From VXOI01 sp965197575 (GTDB lineage: Bacteria > Chloroflexota > Dehalococcoidia > Lucifugimonadales > UBA3495), in NCBI GenBank assembly GCA_965197575.1, contig OZ240214.1, forward strand, positions 4,464,001-4,528,000: 64,000 nt of DNA, given 5' to 3'. A program made the translations under genes and the position numbers. Positions 50,954-60,314 of the stretch are shown here, in pieces; position 1 is the first letter of the stretch; every line of letters begins with the position of its first letter. The notes below the pieces were generated by a model. The model was not told where the DNA came from. It did not search any database and saw nothing but the letters and a program-made list of their open reading frames with translations.

Positions 50954-52906
50954 ATGGTAGAGAACTCGGGAAGCATCGACGCACTGCTTCAGGAGGAGCG
51001 CACCTTTCCTCCACCTGGGGATTTCGCCAAGAATGCCAACATGGCCGACGCAGACATCTACGAGAAGGCCCGGCAGGATCCGGAGGGGTTCTGGGCCGGG
51101 CTGGCAGAGGAACTGGACTGGTTCCAGAAGTGGGATAAGGTCCTGGATTGGGACCATCCCTTCGCCAAGTGGTTCGTCGGCGGGAAGCTGAACGTCTCCT
51201 ACAACTGCATCGACCGCCACGTCAAGAACGGGCGGCGCAACAAGGCCGCCATCATCTGGGAGGGCGAGCCGGGCGATTGGAAGGTTTACACCTACTGGGA
51301 CCTCTACCGTGAGGTCTGCCGCTTCGCCAACGGCCTCAAGAGCCTCGGCGTGAGCAAAGGCGACCGGGTCACCATCTACCTGCCCATGACCCCGGAGTTA
51401 CCCATCGCCATGCTGGCCTGCGCCCGTATCGGAGCGCCCCACAGCGTGGTGTTCGGCGGGTTCAGCGCCGAATCGCTGCGGGACCGCATCAACGATTCCG
51501 AGTCCAAGCTGCTGATTACTGCCGATGGCGGCTATCGTAGAGGCGGGATAGTTCCGCTCAAGCAGAACGCCGACGACTCTCTGGACGGCTCCCCCAGCAT
51601 CGAAAAGGTCGTCGTGCTGCGCCGCACCGGCAGCGCCGACGACAAGATGGTCGACGGGCGCGACATCTGGTGGCACGACCTGGTCGAGGGCCAGCCGCAG
51701 ACCTGCGACCCAGAACCGATGGACAGCGAAGACATGCTGTACCTGCTGTACACCAGCGGCACCACCGGCAAACCCAAGGGCATCGTCCACACCACCGGCG
51801 GCTACCTGCTGGGAGTACAGGCCACCGCCAAGTGGGTCTTCGACCTGAAGGAAGACGACACCTACTGGTGCACTGCCGACATCGGCTGGGTCACCGGGCA
51901 CAGCTACATCGTCTACGGCCCGCTGGCCAACGGCGCGACCTCGGTCATGTACGAGGGGTCGCCCGACTACCCCGACCGCGACCGTTTCTGGGATATCGTG
52001 GCCAAGTACGGCGTCTCTATTCTGTACACCGCGCCGACGGCCATTCGCACCTTCATGCGCTGGGGGGAGGGCTACCCGCAACGCCACGACCTCTCCACCC
52101 TGCGCCTGTTGGGCACCGTGGGCGAGCCCATCAACCCGGAAGCTTGGGTCTGGTACTGGCAGAACATTGGCGGGGGCAACTGTCCCGTTGTGGATACCTG
52201 GTGGCAGACTGAGACCGGCAGCATAATGATCGCCCCCCTGCCCGGCCTGACCACCCTCAAGCCGGGCTCGGCCACCAAGCCCTTCCCCGGCATCGAGGCG
52301 GAGATATTGGACGAGGCCGGGAACGCCGTGGGGCCTGGCGGCGGCGGTTACCTGACCATCAAGCGCCCGTGGCCCGCCATGCTACGCAACATCTACGGAG
52401 ACCCGCAACGGTTCAAGGACACTTACTGGTCGCGGTTCCCCGGCATCTACTTCACCGCCGACGGGGCGAAGCTGGACGACGAGGGCTACTTCTGGCTCCT
52501 GGGCCGGGTGGACGACGTGATTAACGTCTCGGGCCACCGCATCGGCACGATGGAAGTTGAGAGCGCGCTGGTGGATAATCTCAAGGTGGCCGAGGCCGCT
52601 TGTATCGGCAAAGACCACGAGGTCAAGGGCCAAGCCATCGTGGCCTTCGTAACCCTGAAAGACCAAGTGGCGATGTCCGACGACGTAATCACCGAACTGA
52701 AGGCCCACGTAGCCGGGAAGATCGGCGCCATGGCCCGCCCCGACGACATATACTTCGCCGCCGAGCTTCCCAAGACCCGCAGCGGCAAGATCATGCGCCG
52801 CCTGCTCCGCGACGTGGCCGAGGGCCGCGCCCTGGGCGACACCACCACCCTCGCCGACCCTGCGGTGGTAGACTCGCTCAAGAGCCAGTACGGCGACGAG
52901 GAGTAG
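50954..52906 (+). CDS. acs: Acetate--CoA ligase (acetyl-CoA synthetase)
   Basis: 650 residues with GGAGGG before the ATG. ANL-superfamily enzyme making acetyl-CoA from acetate and ATP via acetyl-AMP. Motifs: KLNVSYNCIDRHV, VCRFANGLKSLGVSKGDRV, HSVVFGGFSAESLRDRI, the P-loop YTSGTTGKPKGIVHTTGGY, WCTADIGWVTGHSYIVYGPL, DTWWQTETGSIMIAPLPG, and C-terminal LPKTRSGKIMRRLLRD with the regulatory lysine. Full length. It precedes the DapA-MfnB fusion by 42 bases. Confidence 0.96.
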   Translation: MVENSGSIDALLQEERTFPPPGDFAKNANMADADIYEKARQDPEGFWAGLAEELDWFQKWDKVLDWDHPFAKWFVGGKLNVSYNCIDRHVKNGRRNKAAIIWEGEPGDWKVYTYWDLYREVCRFANGLKSLGVSKGDRVTIYLPMTPELPIAMLACARIGAPHSVVFGGFSAESLRDRINDSESKLLITADGGYRRGGIVPLKQNADDSLDGSPSIEKVVVLRRTGSADDKMVDGRDIWWHDLVEGQPQTCDPEPMDSEDMLYLLYTSGTTGKPKGIVHTTGGYLLGVQATAKWVFDLKEDDTYWCTADIGWVTGHSYIVYGPLANGATSVMYEGSPDYPDRDRFWDIVAKYGVSILYTAPTAIRTFMRWGEGYPQRHDLSTLRLLGTVGEPINPEAWVWYWQNIGGGNCPVVDTWWQTETGSIMIAPLPGLTTLKPGSATKPFPGIEAEILDEAGNAVGPGGGGYLTIKRPWPAMLRNIYGDPQRFKDTYWSRFPGIYFTADGAKLDDEGYFWLLGRVDDVINVSGHRIGTMEVESALVDNLKVAEAACIGKDHEVKGQAIVAFVTLKDQVAMSDDVITELKAHVAGKIGAMARPDDIYFAAELPKTRSGKIMRRLLRDVAEGRALGDTTTLADPAVVDSLKSQYGDEE

Positions 52907-52948
52907 GCACGCCGGGAAACGGGACGCATCCTGATTGGAGTGTGTGTA

Positions 52949-54964
52949 ATGGCATCCTACAAGAAGCGCGAGGCCCAGGAGTGGGCTTGGGAGACTTTGA
53001 AGGGCCAATGGACTACGCTGGTAACCCCCTTCACCCCCGACGACCGGTTCGACGCCGACGGGATGCGGCGCAACATCCGGCATATCCGCAGTCTGGGCAC
53101 CTCCGGCGCCGGCTGCACCTGGGGCATGGGGGAGTTCTGGAGCCTTACCCACGATGAGCGCATCGACGTTATGGACACGGTGGCCGAAGAAGCGGCGGGC
53201 GACTGGCTCATCGCGGCCCACGTCACCGACTCATCAGCCCCGGAAATGGTGTCGCTGGCCCAACACGCCCAAAGGCAGGGATTCGACCTTCTGGTCGTCG
53301 CTCCGCCCTTCATGGTGACCAAGACCGAAGACCAGGTGGTTGAGTACGTCCGGCTTCTGGCCGAGAACACCGACCTGGGCATCATGTTCTACAACTCGCC
53401 CCAGTTCGGCATCGTGATGAGCACTCACGGCCTGGAACGGCTCTGCGCCATTCCCAATGTTGTCGGCGTCAAAGAGGCCAGCTTCAACCAGCAAATCTCC
53501 ATCGAGGCCCACCTTACGTTGGGCAAAGAGTCCATTATCAGCACGCCCGACGAGTGGATATTCTTCAAGGCCCAGGAGTTGGGCTTCCAGCAACAGGTGA
53601 TGTTCTCCAACACCTCGGACTGGCGCTTCGACGTGCCTGGGGCCAACTATTACGTTCAGTTCATCGACCGGGCCACCAAGGGCGACCTGGACGAGGCGTT
53701 CTACGAAAAGCACATCCGCCGGTTGAACGAGCTTTCAGACACTTGGTGGACCCGCACGCTGGACAAGTACAACGGCGCTTTGCCCGTCTCGATGGTCAAG
53801 CACTGGGCGGAGTTGATGGGCTTGGCCGCAGGCCCGCCGAGGCTGCCCCTGATCGACCTCACTCCCCAAGAGAAAGAGCAGCTGCGGGAAGAGCTGGAGC
53901 CCCTGAAGCCGCGGGTGCCCGTGCCGGTGGCGGCCCAGCCGCGGGCGGCCTGGCTCGACGGCAACAACAACTTCGCCTCCGGGATGCTGTTGATGGTCAG
54001 CGTGCAGGACGTGGAAGAGGCGCTGGAGGCGGAGCAGGGCGGGGCCGACGTCGTCGACGTGAAGAACTTGCAGGAAGCCCTGGTCGGGTCGGGACACCCC
54101 TCAATCGTCCGACAGATACGGGGCATCATCCCGGTGGAGAAGCACGTCAGCGTAACGCTGGGCGTGGTGCCCAACCAGCCCGGAACCGTGGCGATGGCGG
54201 TGTACGCCGCTGCCATGATGGACGCCACCTCGGTCAAGGTGGGGTTCCGGGTCGCCGACTACGACACGGCGGTAGAAGTCCTGCGGGAATCCCGCCGCGC
54301 TTTGGACGGCTTCAATACCAAGCTGGTTGGCTCGCTGTTCGCCGACAACGAGCTTTACGAGGGCGGGCTGGACCCTCATATCATGGTGCAGTTGGCCAAA
54401 GAGAGCGAGTGCGATGGCTTCCTCATAGACACGCTCACCAAGGACGGTCGCAATCTATTCGACTTCATGCCGGAACCGGTGTTGCGGGACATCGTGCTCC
54501 AAGGCAAGCAGCTCGGCATGAGCACCGCGCTATCCGGCCACCTGAAGATCAGCGACCTGGACGAACTGGCCCGGATCAACCCCGACATCGTTGGCGTGCG
54601 CGGCGCGGTCTGCGCCTCCGGCGACCGGGGGCGGGCGGTGGCTTGGGAAGCGGTGGCCGAGTTCAAGCGCCAGTTGGACCTGCGCAAGAGCGGCGAGATC
54701 GCGGTGCACAGCGACATGGCCCCGGTGATCAGCAACGGCGACGGCGGCTGGGTGGTAATCGATGGGCGGGGCAAGAGTTGCGCCGGAGTCATCGCCGCCC
54801 TGACCTACCAGTTGGACCACGACCGCCAGTCCTTCGTCGAGGCCATTCTGGCCGACGCCCTGAACATCTACGACGTAGTGCTGTGGTCGGAGCAAGCCGG
54901 TCACAAGCTGCTCACCCAACGCAAAGACACCGATGGCTCGGTACGGGTGCTAATCCAGCCGTAG
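52949..54964 (+). CDS. Fusion enzyme: DapA/NAL-type aldolase + MfnB-like (UPF0264) domain
   Basis: 671 residues from the ATG at 52949 (GGAG eight bases ahead; a GTG three codons earlier is possible). Residues about 15-300 form a dihydrodipicolinate-synthase-like aldolase: LGTSGAGCTWGMGEFWSLT, FYNSP (Tyr148) and VGVKEASFN with the Schiff-base Lys175. Residues about 343-580 match UPF0264/MfnB: LMVSVQDVEEALEAEQGGAD, VDVKN (Lys372), VSVTLG, SVKVGF (Lys430), and FLIDTLTKDG (Asp494, Lys498), i.e. the spacing of the MfnB catalytic set (27/85/151/155 in M. jannaschii as I recall). About 90 further residues follow (WVVIDGRGKSCAGVIAALTY). MfnB joins two triose phosphates to a furan phosphate for methanofuran; what the fusion makes is not known. 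Confidence 0.85.
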   Translation: MASYKKREAQEWAWETLKGQWTTLVTPFTPDDRFDADGMRRNIRHIRSLGTSGAGCTWGMGEFWSLTHDERIDVMDTVAEEAAGDWLIAAHVTDSSAPEMVSLAQHAQRQGFDLLVVAPPFMVTKTEDQVVEYVRLLAENTDLGIMFYNSPQFGIVMSTHGLERLCAIPNVVGVKEASFNQQISIEAHLTLGKESIISTPDEWIFFKAQELGFQQQVMFSNTSDWRFDVPGANYYVQFIDRATKGDLDEAFYEKHIRRLNELSDTWWTRTLDKYNGALPVSMVKHWAELMGLAAGPPRLPLIDLTPQEKEQLREELEPLKPRVPVPVAAQPRAAWLDGNNNFASGMLLMVSVQDVEEALEAEQGGADVVDVKNLQEALVGSGHPSIVRQIRGIIPVEKHVSVTLGVVPNQPGTVAMAVYAAAMMDATSVKVGFRVADYDTAVEVLRESRRALDGFNTKLVGSLFADNELYEGGLDPHIMVQLAKESECDGFLIDTLTKDGRNLFDFMPEPVLRDIVLQGKQLGMSTALSGHLKISDLDELARINPDIVGVRGAVCASGDRGRAVAWEAVAEFKRQLDLRKSGEIAVHSDMAPVISNGDGGWVVIDGRGKSCAGVIAALTYQLDHDRQSFVEAILADALNIYDVVLWSEQAGHKLLTQRKDTDGSVRVLIQP

Positions 54965-54981
54965 AATGTGTCCAATAAGCT

Positions 54982-55020
54982 CCTTCTCCCTTGAGGGAGA
55001 AGGTTGGGATGAGGGGGAAG
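54982..55020 (+). repeat. Diverged family B repeat
   Basis: CCTTCTCCCTTGAGGGAGAAGG palindrome region (54982-55003) with the TTGGGATGAGGGGGAAG tail. It lies 18 bases after the fusion gene and may serve as its transcription terminator against convergent speE. Confidence 0.7.
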
Positions 55021-55049
55021 GGCTGTTTGGCGGCGGTCCGGGCCCCCCG

Positions 55050-55961
55050 CTAGACCATGAATACCGGGGCGGCGTCGCGGTTGATGCGCGTTTCGGCGCG
55101 CAGGGCTTGGCGCAGGTACTTGGGGAGGGCGAACATGCCCCGGTGGGTCTCGGCGTCGTAGTGCTTCAGGCCTTTGCCGATGCGCTCGGCCAGCGTTTCG
55201 TCGATGGCGTTCTCGGAAACGCGAAACAGCGGGACGTCCGAGGCGATAGTGAACCCCCATAGCGTCTCGAAGGCGGGCACATGCACTTGGGCCGCCGCAG
55301 CGTGGGCGAATACCCCGCCCAGGGTGTTGAAGATCGTAGAGAAGCACTCCTGGCAGTTGGTCAGTCCGGCCGGACCGGACTGCGTCACCAGCACGCCTCC
55401 GGGGTTCAGCCGGGCCTTGGCTATGCGGTAAAACTCGTCGGTGTAGAGCAGGTAAGCAGTGCCACCCTCCAGCGGGTCCACCAAGTCGAGCACGATCACG
55501 TCGAACCCGTCTCCCGGTTCGGCCAGGAATGCCCTGGCGTCTTGGTGCAACAGGGTCGTCCGGGGGTCGTCGAAGCTGCCCTCGTGGTGCAACGGCAGGT
55601 GTTGGCGGCATAAATCAACCACTCCCTGGTCCAGGTCCAGCATGGTGACCGATTCCACCGAGTTGTGGGCCAAGACCTCTCGAAGCGTACCGCCCTCCCC
55701 GCCCCCGCCGATGAACACGGTCTTGGGGGCCGGGTGGCAAAGCATCGCCGGATGCACCAAGGACTCGTGGTACACGAACTCGTCCTTCTCGGTAGACTGG
55801 GTCTTGCCGTCCAAGACGAGGCTGCGCCCGAATTCCTCCGAGTCCAGGACCTCCACTTTCTGAAAGGCGGTATGGCCGGAGTAGATGACCTGCCTCAACC
55901 GGAGCATAACGGCCAAGTCGGGAGTAACGCTCTCAACGAACCAATTACCGGCTAGTTCCAT
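55050..55961 (-). CDS. speE: Polyamine aminopropyltransferase (spermidine synthase family)
   Basis: 303 residues. Transfers aminopropyl from decarboxylated SAM to putrescine or a related amine. N-terminal strand region (SGHTAFQKVEVLDSEEFGRS, LVLDGKTQSTEKDEFVYHE), SAM-like fold with VFIGGGGEGGTLREVLAH, VTMLDLDQGVVDLCRQHLP and VIVLDLVDPLEG, and GPAGLTNCQECFSTI. The GGGGEGG and LDLVDP motifs are typical of the thermospermine-synthase-like branch, so the product may not be spermidine. It lies 21 bases downstream of speD. Confidence 0.93.
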   Translation of the reverse strand: MELAGNWFVESVTPDLAVMLRLRQVIYSGHTAFQKVEVLDSEEFGRSLVLDGKTQSTEKDEFVYHESLVHPAMLCHPAPKTVFIGGGGEGGTLREVLAHNSVESVTMLDLDQGVVDLCRQHLPLHHEGSFDDPRTTLLHQDARAFLAEPGDGFDVIVLDLVDPLEGGTAYLLYTDEFYRIAKARLNPGGVLVTQSGPAGLTNCQECFSTIFNTLGGVFAHAAAAQVHVPAFETLWGFTIASDVPLFRVSENAIDETLAERIGKGLKHYDAETHRGMFALPKYLRQALRAETRINRDAAPVFMV

Positions 55962-55982
55962 CGGCCGGGGCGCCCGAACCCG

Positions 55983-56348
55983 TTAGCTTACGACGGGTTG
56001 AGGGATCAAGCCCCGCTGAATCTCCTTCATTTCGGGGTCCCGCGATTGCAACTGGTCGACCAGCTTGGCGGCGGCTTCCCTGGGATGGAACGACGTTCCG
56101 CAAGAGAATATGTCCGCCGCGGCGTAGCCGTATTCCGGCCATGTGTGTATGGAGATATGGGACTCCGCAATGGCCAGGATTCCGGTGACCCCTTGAGGGG
56201 TGAAGCGGTGGAAGGACTCTCCGACGACTGTGGCGCCTACGTCTTGGGCGGCCGTCAGCATCGCCTGACGTATGAAGTTGAGGTCGTTGAGTAGTGCGGG
56301 GTTACAGTCCTTTAGCTCCAGCAGGAGATGACAACCAAGAACATTCAA
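55983..56348 (-). CDS. speD: S-adenosylmethionine decarboxylase proenzyme (class 1B)
   Basis: 121 residues from a TTG at 56348 with AGGAGG eight bases ahead (no in-frame ATG fits). Pyruvoyl enzyme made by self-cleavage between Glu and Ser in AESHISIHTWPE, with the downstream catalytic cysteine in DIFSCG. Usual length for the short bacterial class. Supplies decarboxylated SAM to the aminopropyltransferase immediately downstream. Confidence 0.95.
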   Translation of the reverse strand: MNVLGCHLLLELKDCNPALLNDLNFIRQAMLTAAQDVGATVVGESFHRFTPQGVTGILAIAESHISIHTWPEYGYAAADIFSCGTSFHPREAAAKLVDQLQSRDPEMKEIQRGLIPQPVVS

Positions 56349-56423
56349 TCACCTGTCCTCCTCTATGTCATAAGAAAACGAGTCGCTCCTTAAAGGATAG
56401 GGGTTGGGCGACAATGAAATATT

Positions 56424-56834
56424 CTATATGGCCGCCCACGAGTAATCAATACCCAATTTGCTAGCCAGATCCTTTTGGCCGTCCATTGCCAGCATTCGAG
56501 TGACAAAATCCCTGACCGCATCCATGCTTGCCAAGAGTTGCTGGTCGGTCAGGTGCGCCTTGTCAAAATAGACGTGGAGTCGGGTCCTTGCCATGAGAAA
56601 GCCCTCGGTTAGGTCGTTTCTCCCGTCAGGGTATCCGGATAGAAGTCTTACTGCCGCAAGTTTTCGTCGGTAATTGCCGTGGGACAGGTTTCGTTGCATC
56701 GCAACGGCGTTCACGGCGTGGATGGCCGCTCCCCAAAGCGCTTCCGCCGCCAGCATCTTATCGTTGTCTGCCAAAAGCCGGTCCGAAAGGTCCGACATTC
56801 TCCGAGCGGTAGCGACGTGTTCCGAGGCAATCAT
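56424..56834 (-). CDS. PaREP1/HEPN-like small helical protein
   Basis: A 136-residue protein with core EALWGAAIHAVNAVAMQRNLSHGNYRRKL, then ARTRLHVYF containing an R-x3-H, and an LTDQQLLASMDAVRDFVTRML helix. It starts as ATGA overlap with the stop of the upstream homologue (56831-57205), so the two are co-translated paralogues. Possibly a heterodimeric pair; function unknown. Confidence 0.7.
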   Translation of the reverse strand: MIASEHVATARRMSDLSDRLLADNDKMLAAEALWGAAIHAVNAVAMQRNLSHGNYRRKLAAVRLLSGYPDGRNDLTEGFLMARTRLHVYFDKAHLTDQQLLASMDAVRDFVTRMLAMDGQKDLASKLGIDYSWAAI

Positions 56835-57205
56835 CCCTGGCCGGTAAGCGGTTCTGCCTGTTGCAGCAAATAGTCTATGAGGCTAACAACGCTTTCACGG
56901 CAGGGTTCTATCTCGAAGTCCTTGAGGATGTCCGCGGTGGCGTTATATTGGAAAGTTTCCGCTATGCCGAATTTCGTCAGCAGGGTAAGCCGGTCGCCGT
57001 ATTCTTTGTCCAGCAGGCGGGCGGCCTCTCTTAGGTCATCGTCGCTGTCGCAGGGCCAGTTTCTCTGCGGGGCGACGGCGGTCATGGCCTGCTTCGTCGC
57101 CTTCCACATAAGCTCCGAGCCCTTGAACGGTTCCCCGTCCGCAAACTCTCGGTCGGCGGCAGCCAGCAGTTCAGCCACGACCGTTGCATTGTCCTGCGTT
57201 AACAT
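56831..57205 (-). CDS. PaREP1/HEPN-like small helical protein
   Basis: A 124-residue protein: EPFKGSELMWKATKQAMTAVAPQRNWPCDSD matches the family core. The histidine aligned in homologues is replaced here by glutamine (AETFQYNATADIL), so if the family has an RNase site this copy is probably inactive and could be the regulatory half of the pair with the downstream gene. Confidence 0.65.
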   Translation of the reverse strand: MLTQDNATVVAELLAAADREFADGEPFKGSELMWKATKQAMTAVAPQRNWPCDSDDDLREAARLLDKEYGDRLTLLTKFGIAETFQYNATADILKDFEIEPCRESVVSLIDYLLQQAEPLTGQG

Positions 57206-57341
57206 TACTCTCTCCGTATTGGAAGGCCCTCTGCAACCAATTGTACTACCTCTCCGGTGCCGTCTCGCTGTGTCCGGAATCTCCCGCGGCCGGGCCAGCA
57301 GTTAGTTCCGGGCCGGTCCCTACGCTGGCCGGGAGGCGGTA

Positions 57342-58073
57342 CTAATCGGCCCTGTCAGGCCGGGGGATTTTGCGGTGCCGCCAGCGGATCCTCAGCAGGT
57401 CCAGGGTCATGGCCAAGGAATCGCGCAGGGGGCGGACTTTGCTGTGCTCCTGGTAGTACCAGTCCACGCCTACCTCGGCGATGGAAAGTCCGAGCCGCCG
57501 GGCCAGGTATAGCAACTCTACGTCGAAGGCGAACCCGTCCATCGTCTGCCGGTTGAAAAGCTTGGCGGCTGCTCCGGCGCGGAAGCACTTGAAGCCGCAT
57601 TGGGTGTCGGCCAGGCCGGGCGCGGCCAACCGGCGCGCTAGGCCGTTGTACACCCGCCCCATGACGTGGCGGCCCCCCGGCTCGCCGTACCGCGCCGCGC
57701 CCGGCGCTTCGCGGGAGCCAACGGCGATGTCCACGTCCGCGCCCGCCGGGGGCATCAGCCGCTCCACCTGCTCGATGGGTACGGAAAGATCGGCGTCGCA
57801 GAGCAGCCGGTAATCCCCCGTCGCGGCCAGCATTCCGTTACGCACTGCCCAGCCCTTCCCCCGGTGCTCCAACGACAGCAGACGGATCCAGGGCGGTCCT
57901 CCGATGCTGGCCACGGCCTCGGCGGTGCCGTCGGTGCTGCCGTCGTCCGCCACGATCAACTCCCACGGGTAGTCCTGCCCGTCTAGGTAGTCCACGATGC
58001 GCCGCAGGGTGCGGGAGATGCGGGCTTCCTCGTTGTAGGCCGGGACGACTACCGAGAGCCGGGGCGGAGCCAA
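57342..58073 (-). CDS. Family 2 glycosyltransferase (dolichyl/polyprenyl-phosphate glucosyltransferase-like)
   Basis: 243 residues from a TTG at 58073. GT-A fold: PRLSVVVPAYNEEARISRTL, WELIVADDGSTDGTAEAV, GWAVRNGMLAATGDYRLLCDADLS (DxD), and FNRQTMDGFAFDVELLYLA with the catalytic-region QCGFKCFR. It is closest in pattern to ALG5/DPG-synthase-like enzymes that load sugars on polyprenyl phosphate. No membrane helices at the C-terminus. Seven bases after lysC. Confidence 0.88.
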   Translation of the reverse strand: MAPPRLSVVVPAYNEEARISRTLRRIVDYLDGQDYPWELIVADDGSTDGTAEAVASIGGPPWIRLLSLEHRGKGWAVRNGMLAATGDYRLLCDADLSVPIEQVERLMPPAGADVDIAVGSREAPGAARYGEPGGRHVMGRVYNGLARRLAAPGLADTQCGFKCFRAGAAAKLFNRQTMDGFAFDVELLYLARRLGLSIAEVGVDWYYQEHSKVRPLRDSLAMTLDLLRIRWRHRKIPRPDRAD

Positions 58074-58080
58074 GGGCGGG

Positions 58081-59382
<1,302 letters not shown>

Positions 59383-59383
59383 A

Positions 59384-60301
59384 CTACTCGTCCGCCTCGA
59401 CCTGATGCGCGCCCAGTTCCGTCGGGCGGGTCACTCTGACCGCGCCTTCCACTCCCGCCTGTCGCGCCGCCTCGACCATCTCGTAGGCCACCGTCATCTC
59501 CCGGCCTTGGGTCAAGGCCAACACCGTTGATCCGCTGCCGGAGAGGAACGCCCCCAGAGCGCCCGCATCCATTGCCGCCTTGAACAGCAGCTTCATGGCC
59601 GGAAACAACGGCTGGCGGTAGGGTTGATGCAGGCGGTCTTGGGTCGCCACCGCCAGGTATTCGGGGTGGTTGGTGGCCATCCCGACGACCAGCAGCGCGG
59701 CCCGGCCCATGTTGTGTACGGCGTCGGCCACCGGCGCCTCCCGCGGCAGGACGGCCCGGGCGTCGGCGGTGGCGATCCGGGTCTCCGGCACGAACAGCAC
59801 GGCGTGAATTCCCGCCGGAACGCTGACCGGAACAGTGTACAGGGTGCTTTCGTCGGTGATCACCAACTGCAATCCGCCCATCACGGCGGCAGCCACGTTG
59901 TCGGGGTGGCCCTCGATGGTGGCCGCCATCTCCAGCAGGTCGCGCGCGCTGAAATCCGCGCCGGAGACGAGATTGGCGGCGGCCAAGCCACCGGCGATGG
60001 CGGCGGCGCTGCTGCCCAGCCCACGGGCCAACGGAATCTCGTTGTAGCACCGCACCCGCACCGGCGGCATCGGGCGGGCCGCTTCCCGAAACAGGAACTC
60101 CATCGACCGGTACACCAAGTTTTCCGGCCCGGCTTCCAGTTCACCGGCCCCCTCTCCATACACCTCGACCGCCCCGTCTGCGCCCGTCGGCAGCGGCTCC
60201 ACGTCTATGGTGTTCCACAGGTCCAGGGCGAGACCGAGGCAGTCGTAGCCAGGGCCGAGGTTGGCGGTGGTCGCGGGCGCGATGATGCGAATCTTGGTCA
60301 T
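59384..60301 (-). CDS. thrB: Homoserine kinase
   Basis: A 305-residue GHMP-family kinase phosphorylating homoserine for threonine synthesis. IIAPATTANLGPGYDCLGLALDLWN at the N-terminus, GHMP ATP-binding motif LARGLGSSAAAIAGGLAAANL, EGHPDNVAAAVMGGLQLV, and C-terminal LSGSGSTVLAL. Its product feeds threonine synthase (41482). Stop lies one base before the lysC start. Confidence 0.95.
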   Translation of the reverse strand: MTKIRIIAPATTANLGPGYDCLGLALDLWNTIDVEPLPTGADGAVEVYGEGAGELEAGPENLVYRSMEFLFREAARPMPPVRVRCYNEIPLARGLGSSAAAIAGGLAAANLVSGADFSARDLLEMAATIEGHPDNVAAAVMGGLQLVITDESTLYTVPVSVPAGIHAVLFVPETRIATADARAVLPREAPVADAVHNMGRAALLVVGMATNHPEYLAVATQDRLHQPYRQPLFPAMKLLFKAAMDAGALGAFLSGSGSTVLALTQGREMTVAYEMVEAARQAGVEGAVRVTRPTELGAHQVEADE

Positions 60302-60314
60302 GGCGGCGGTGCGG

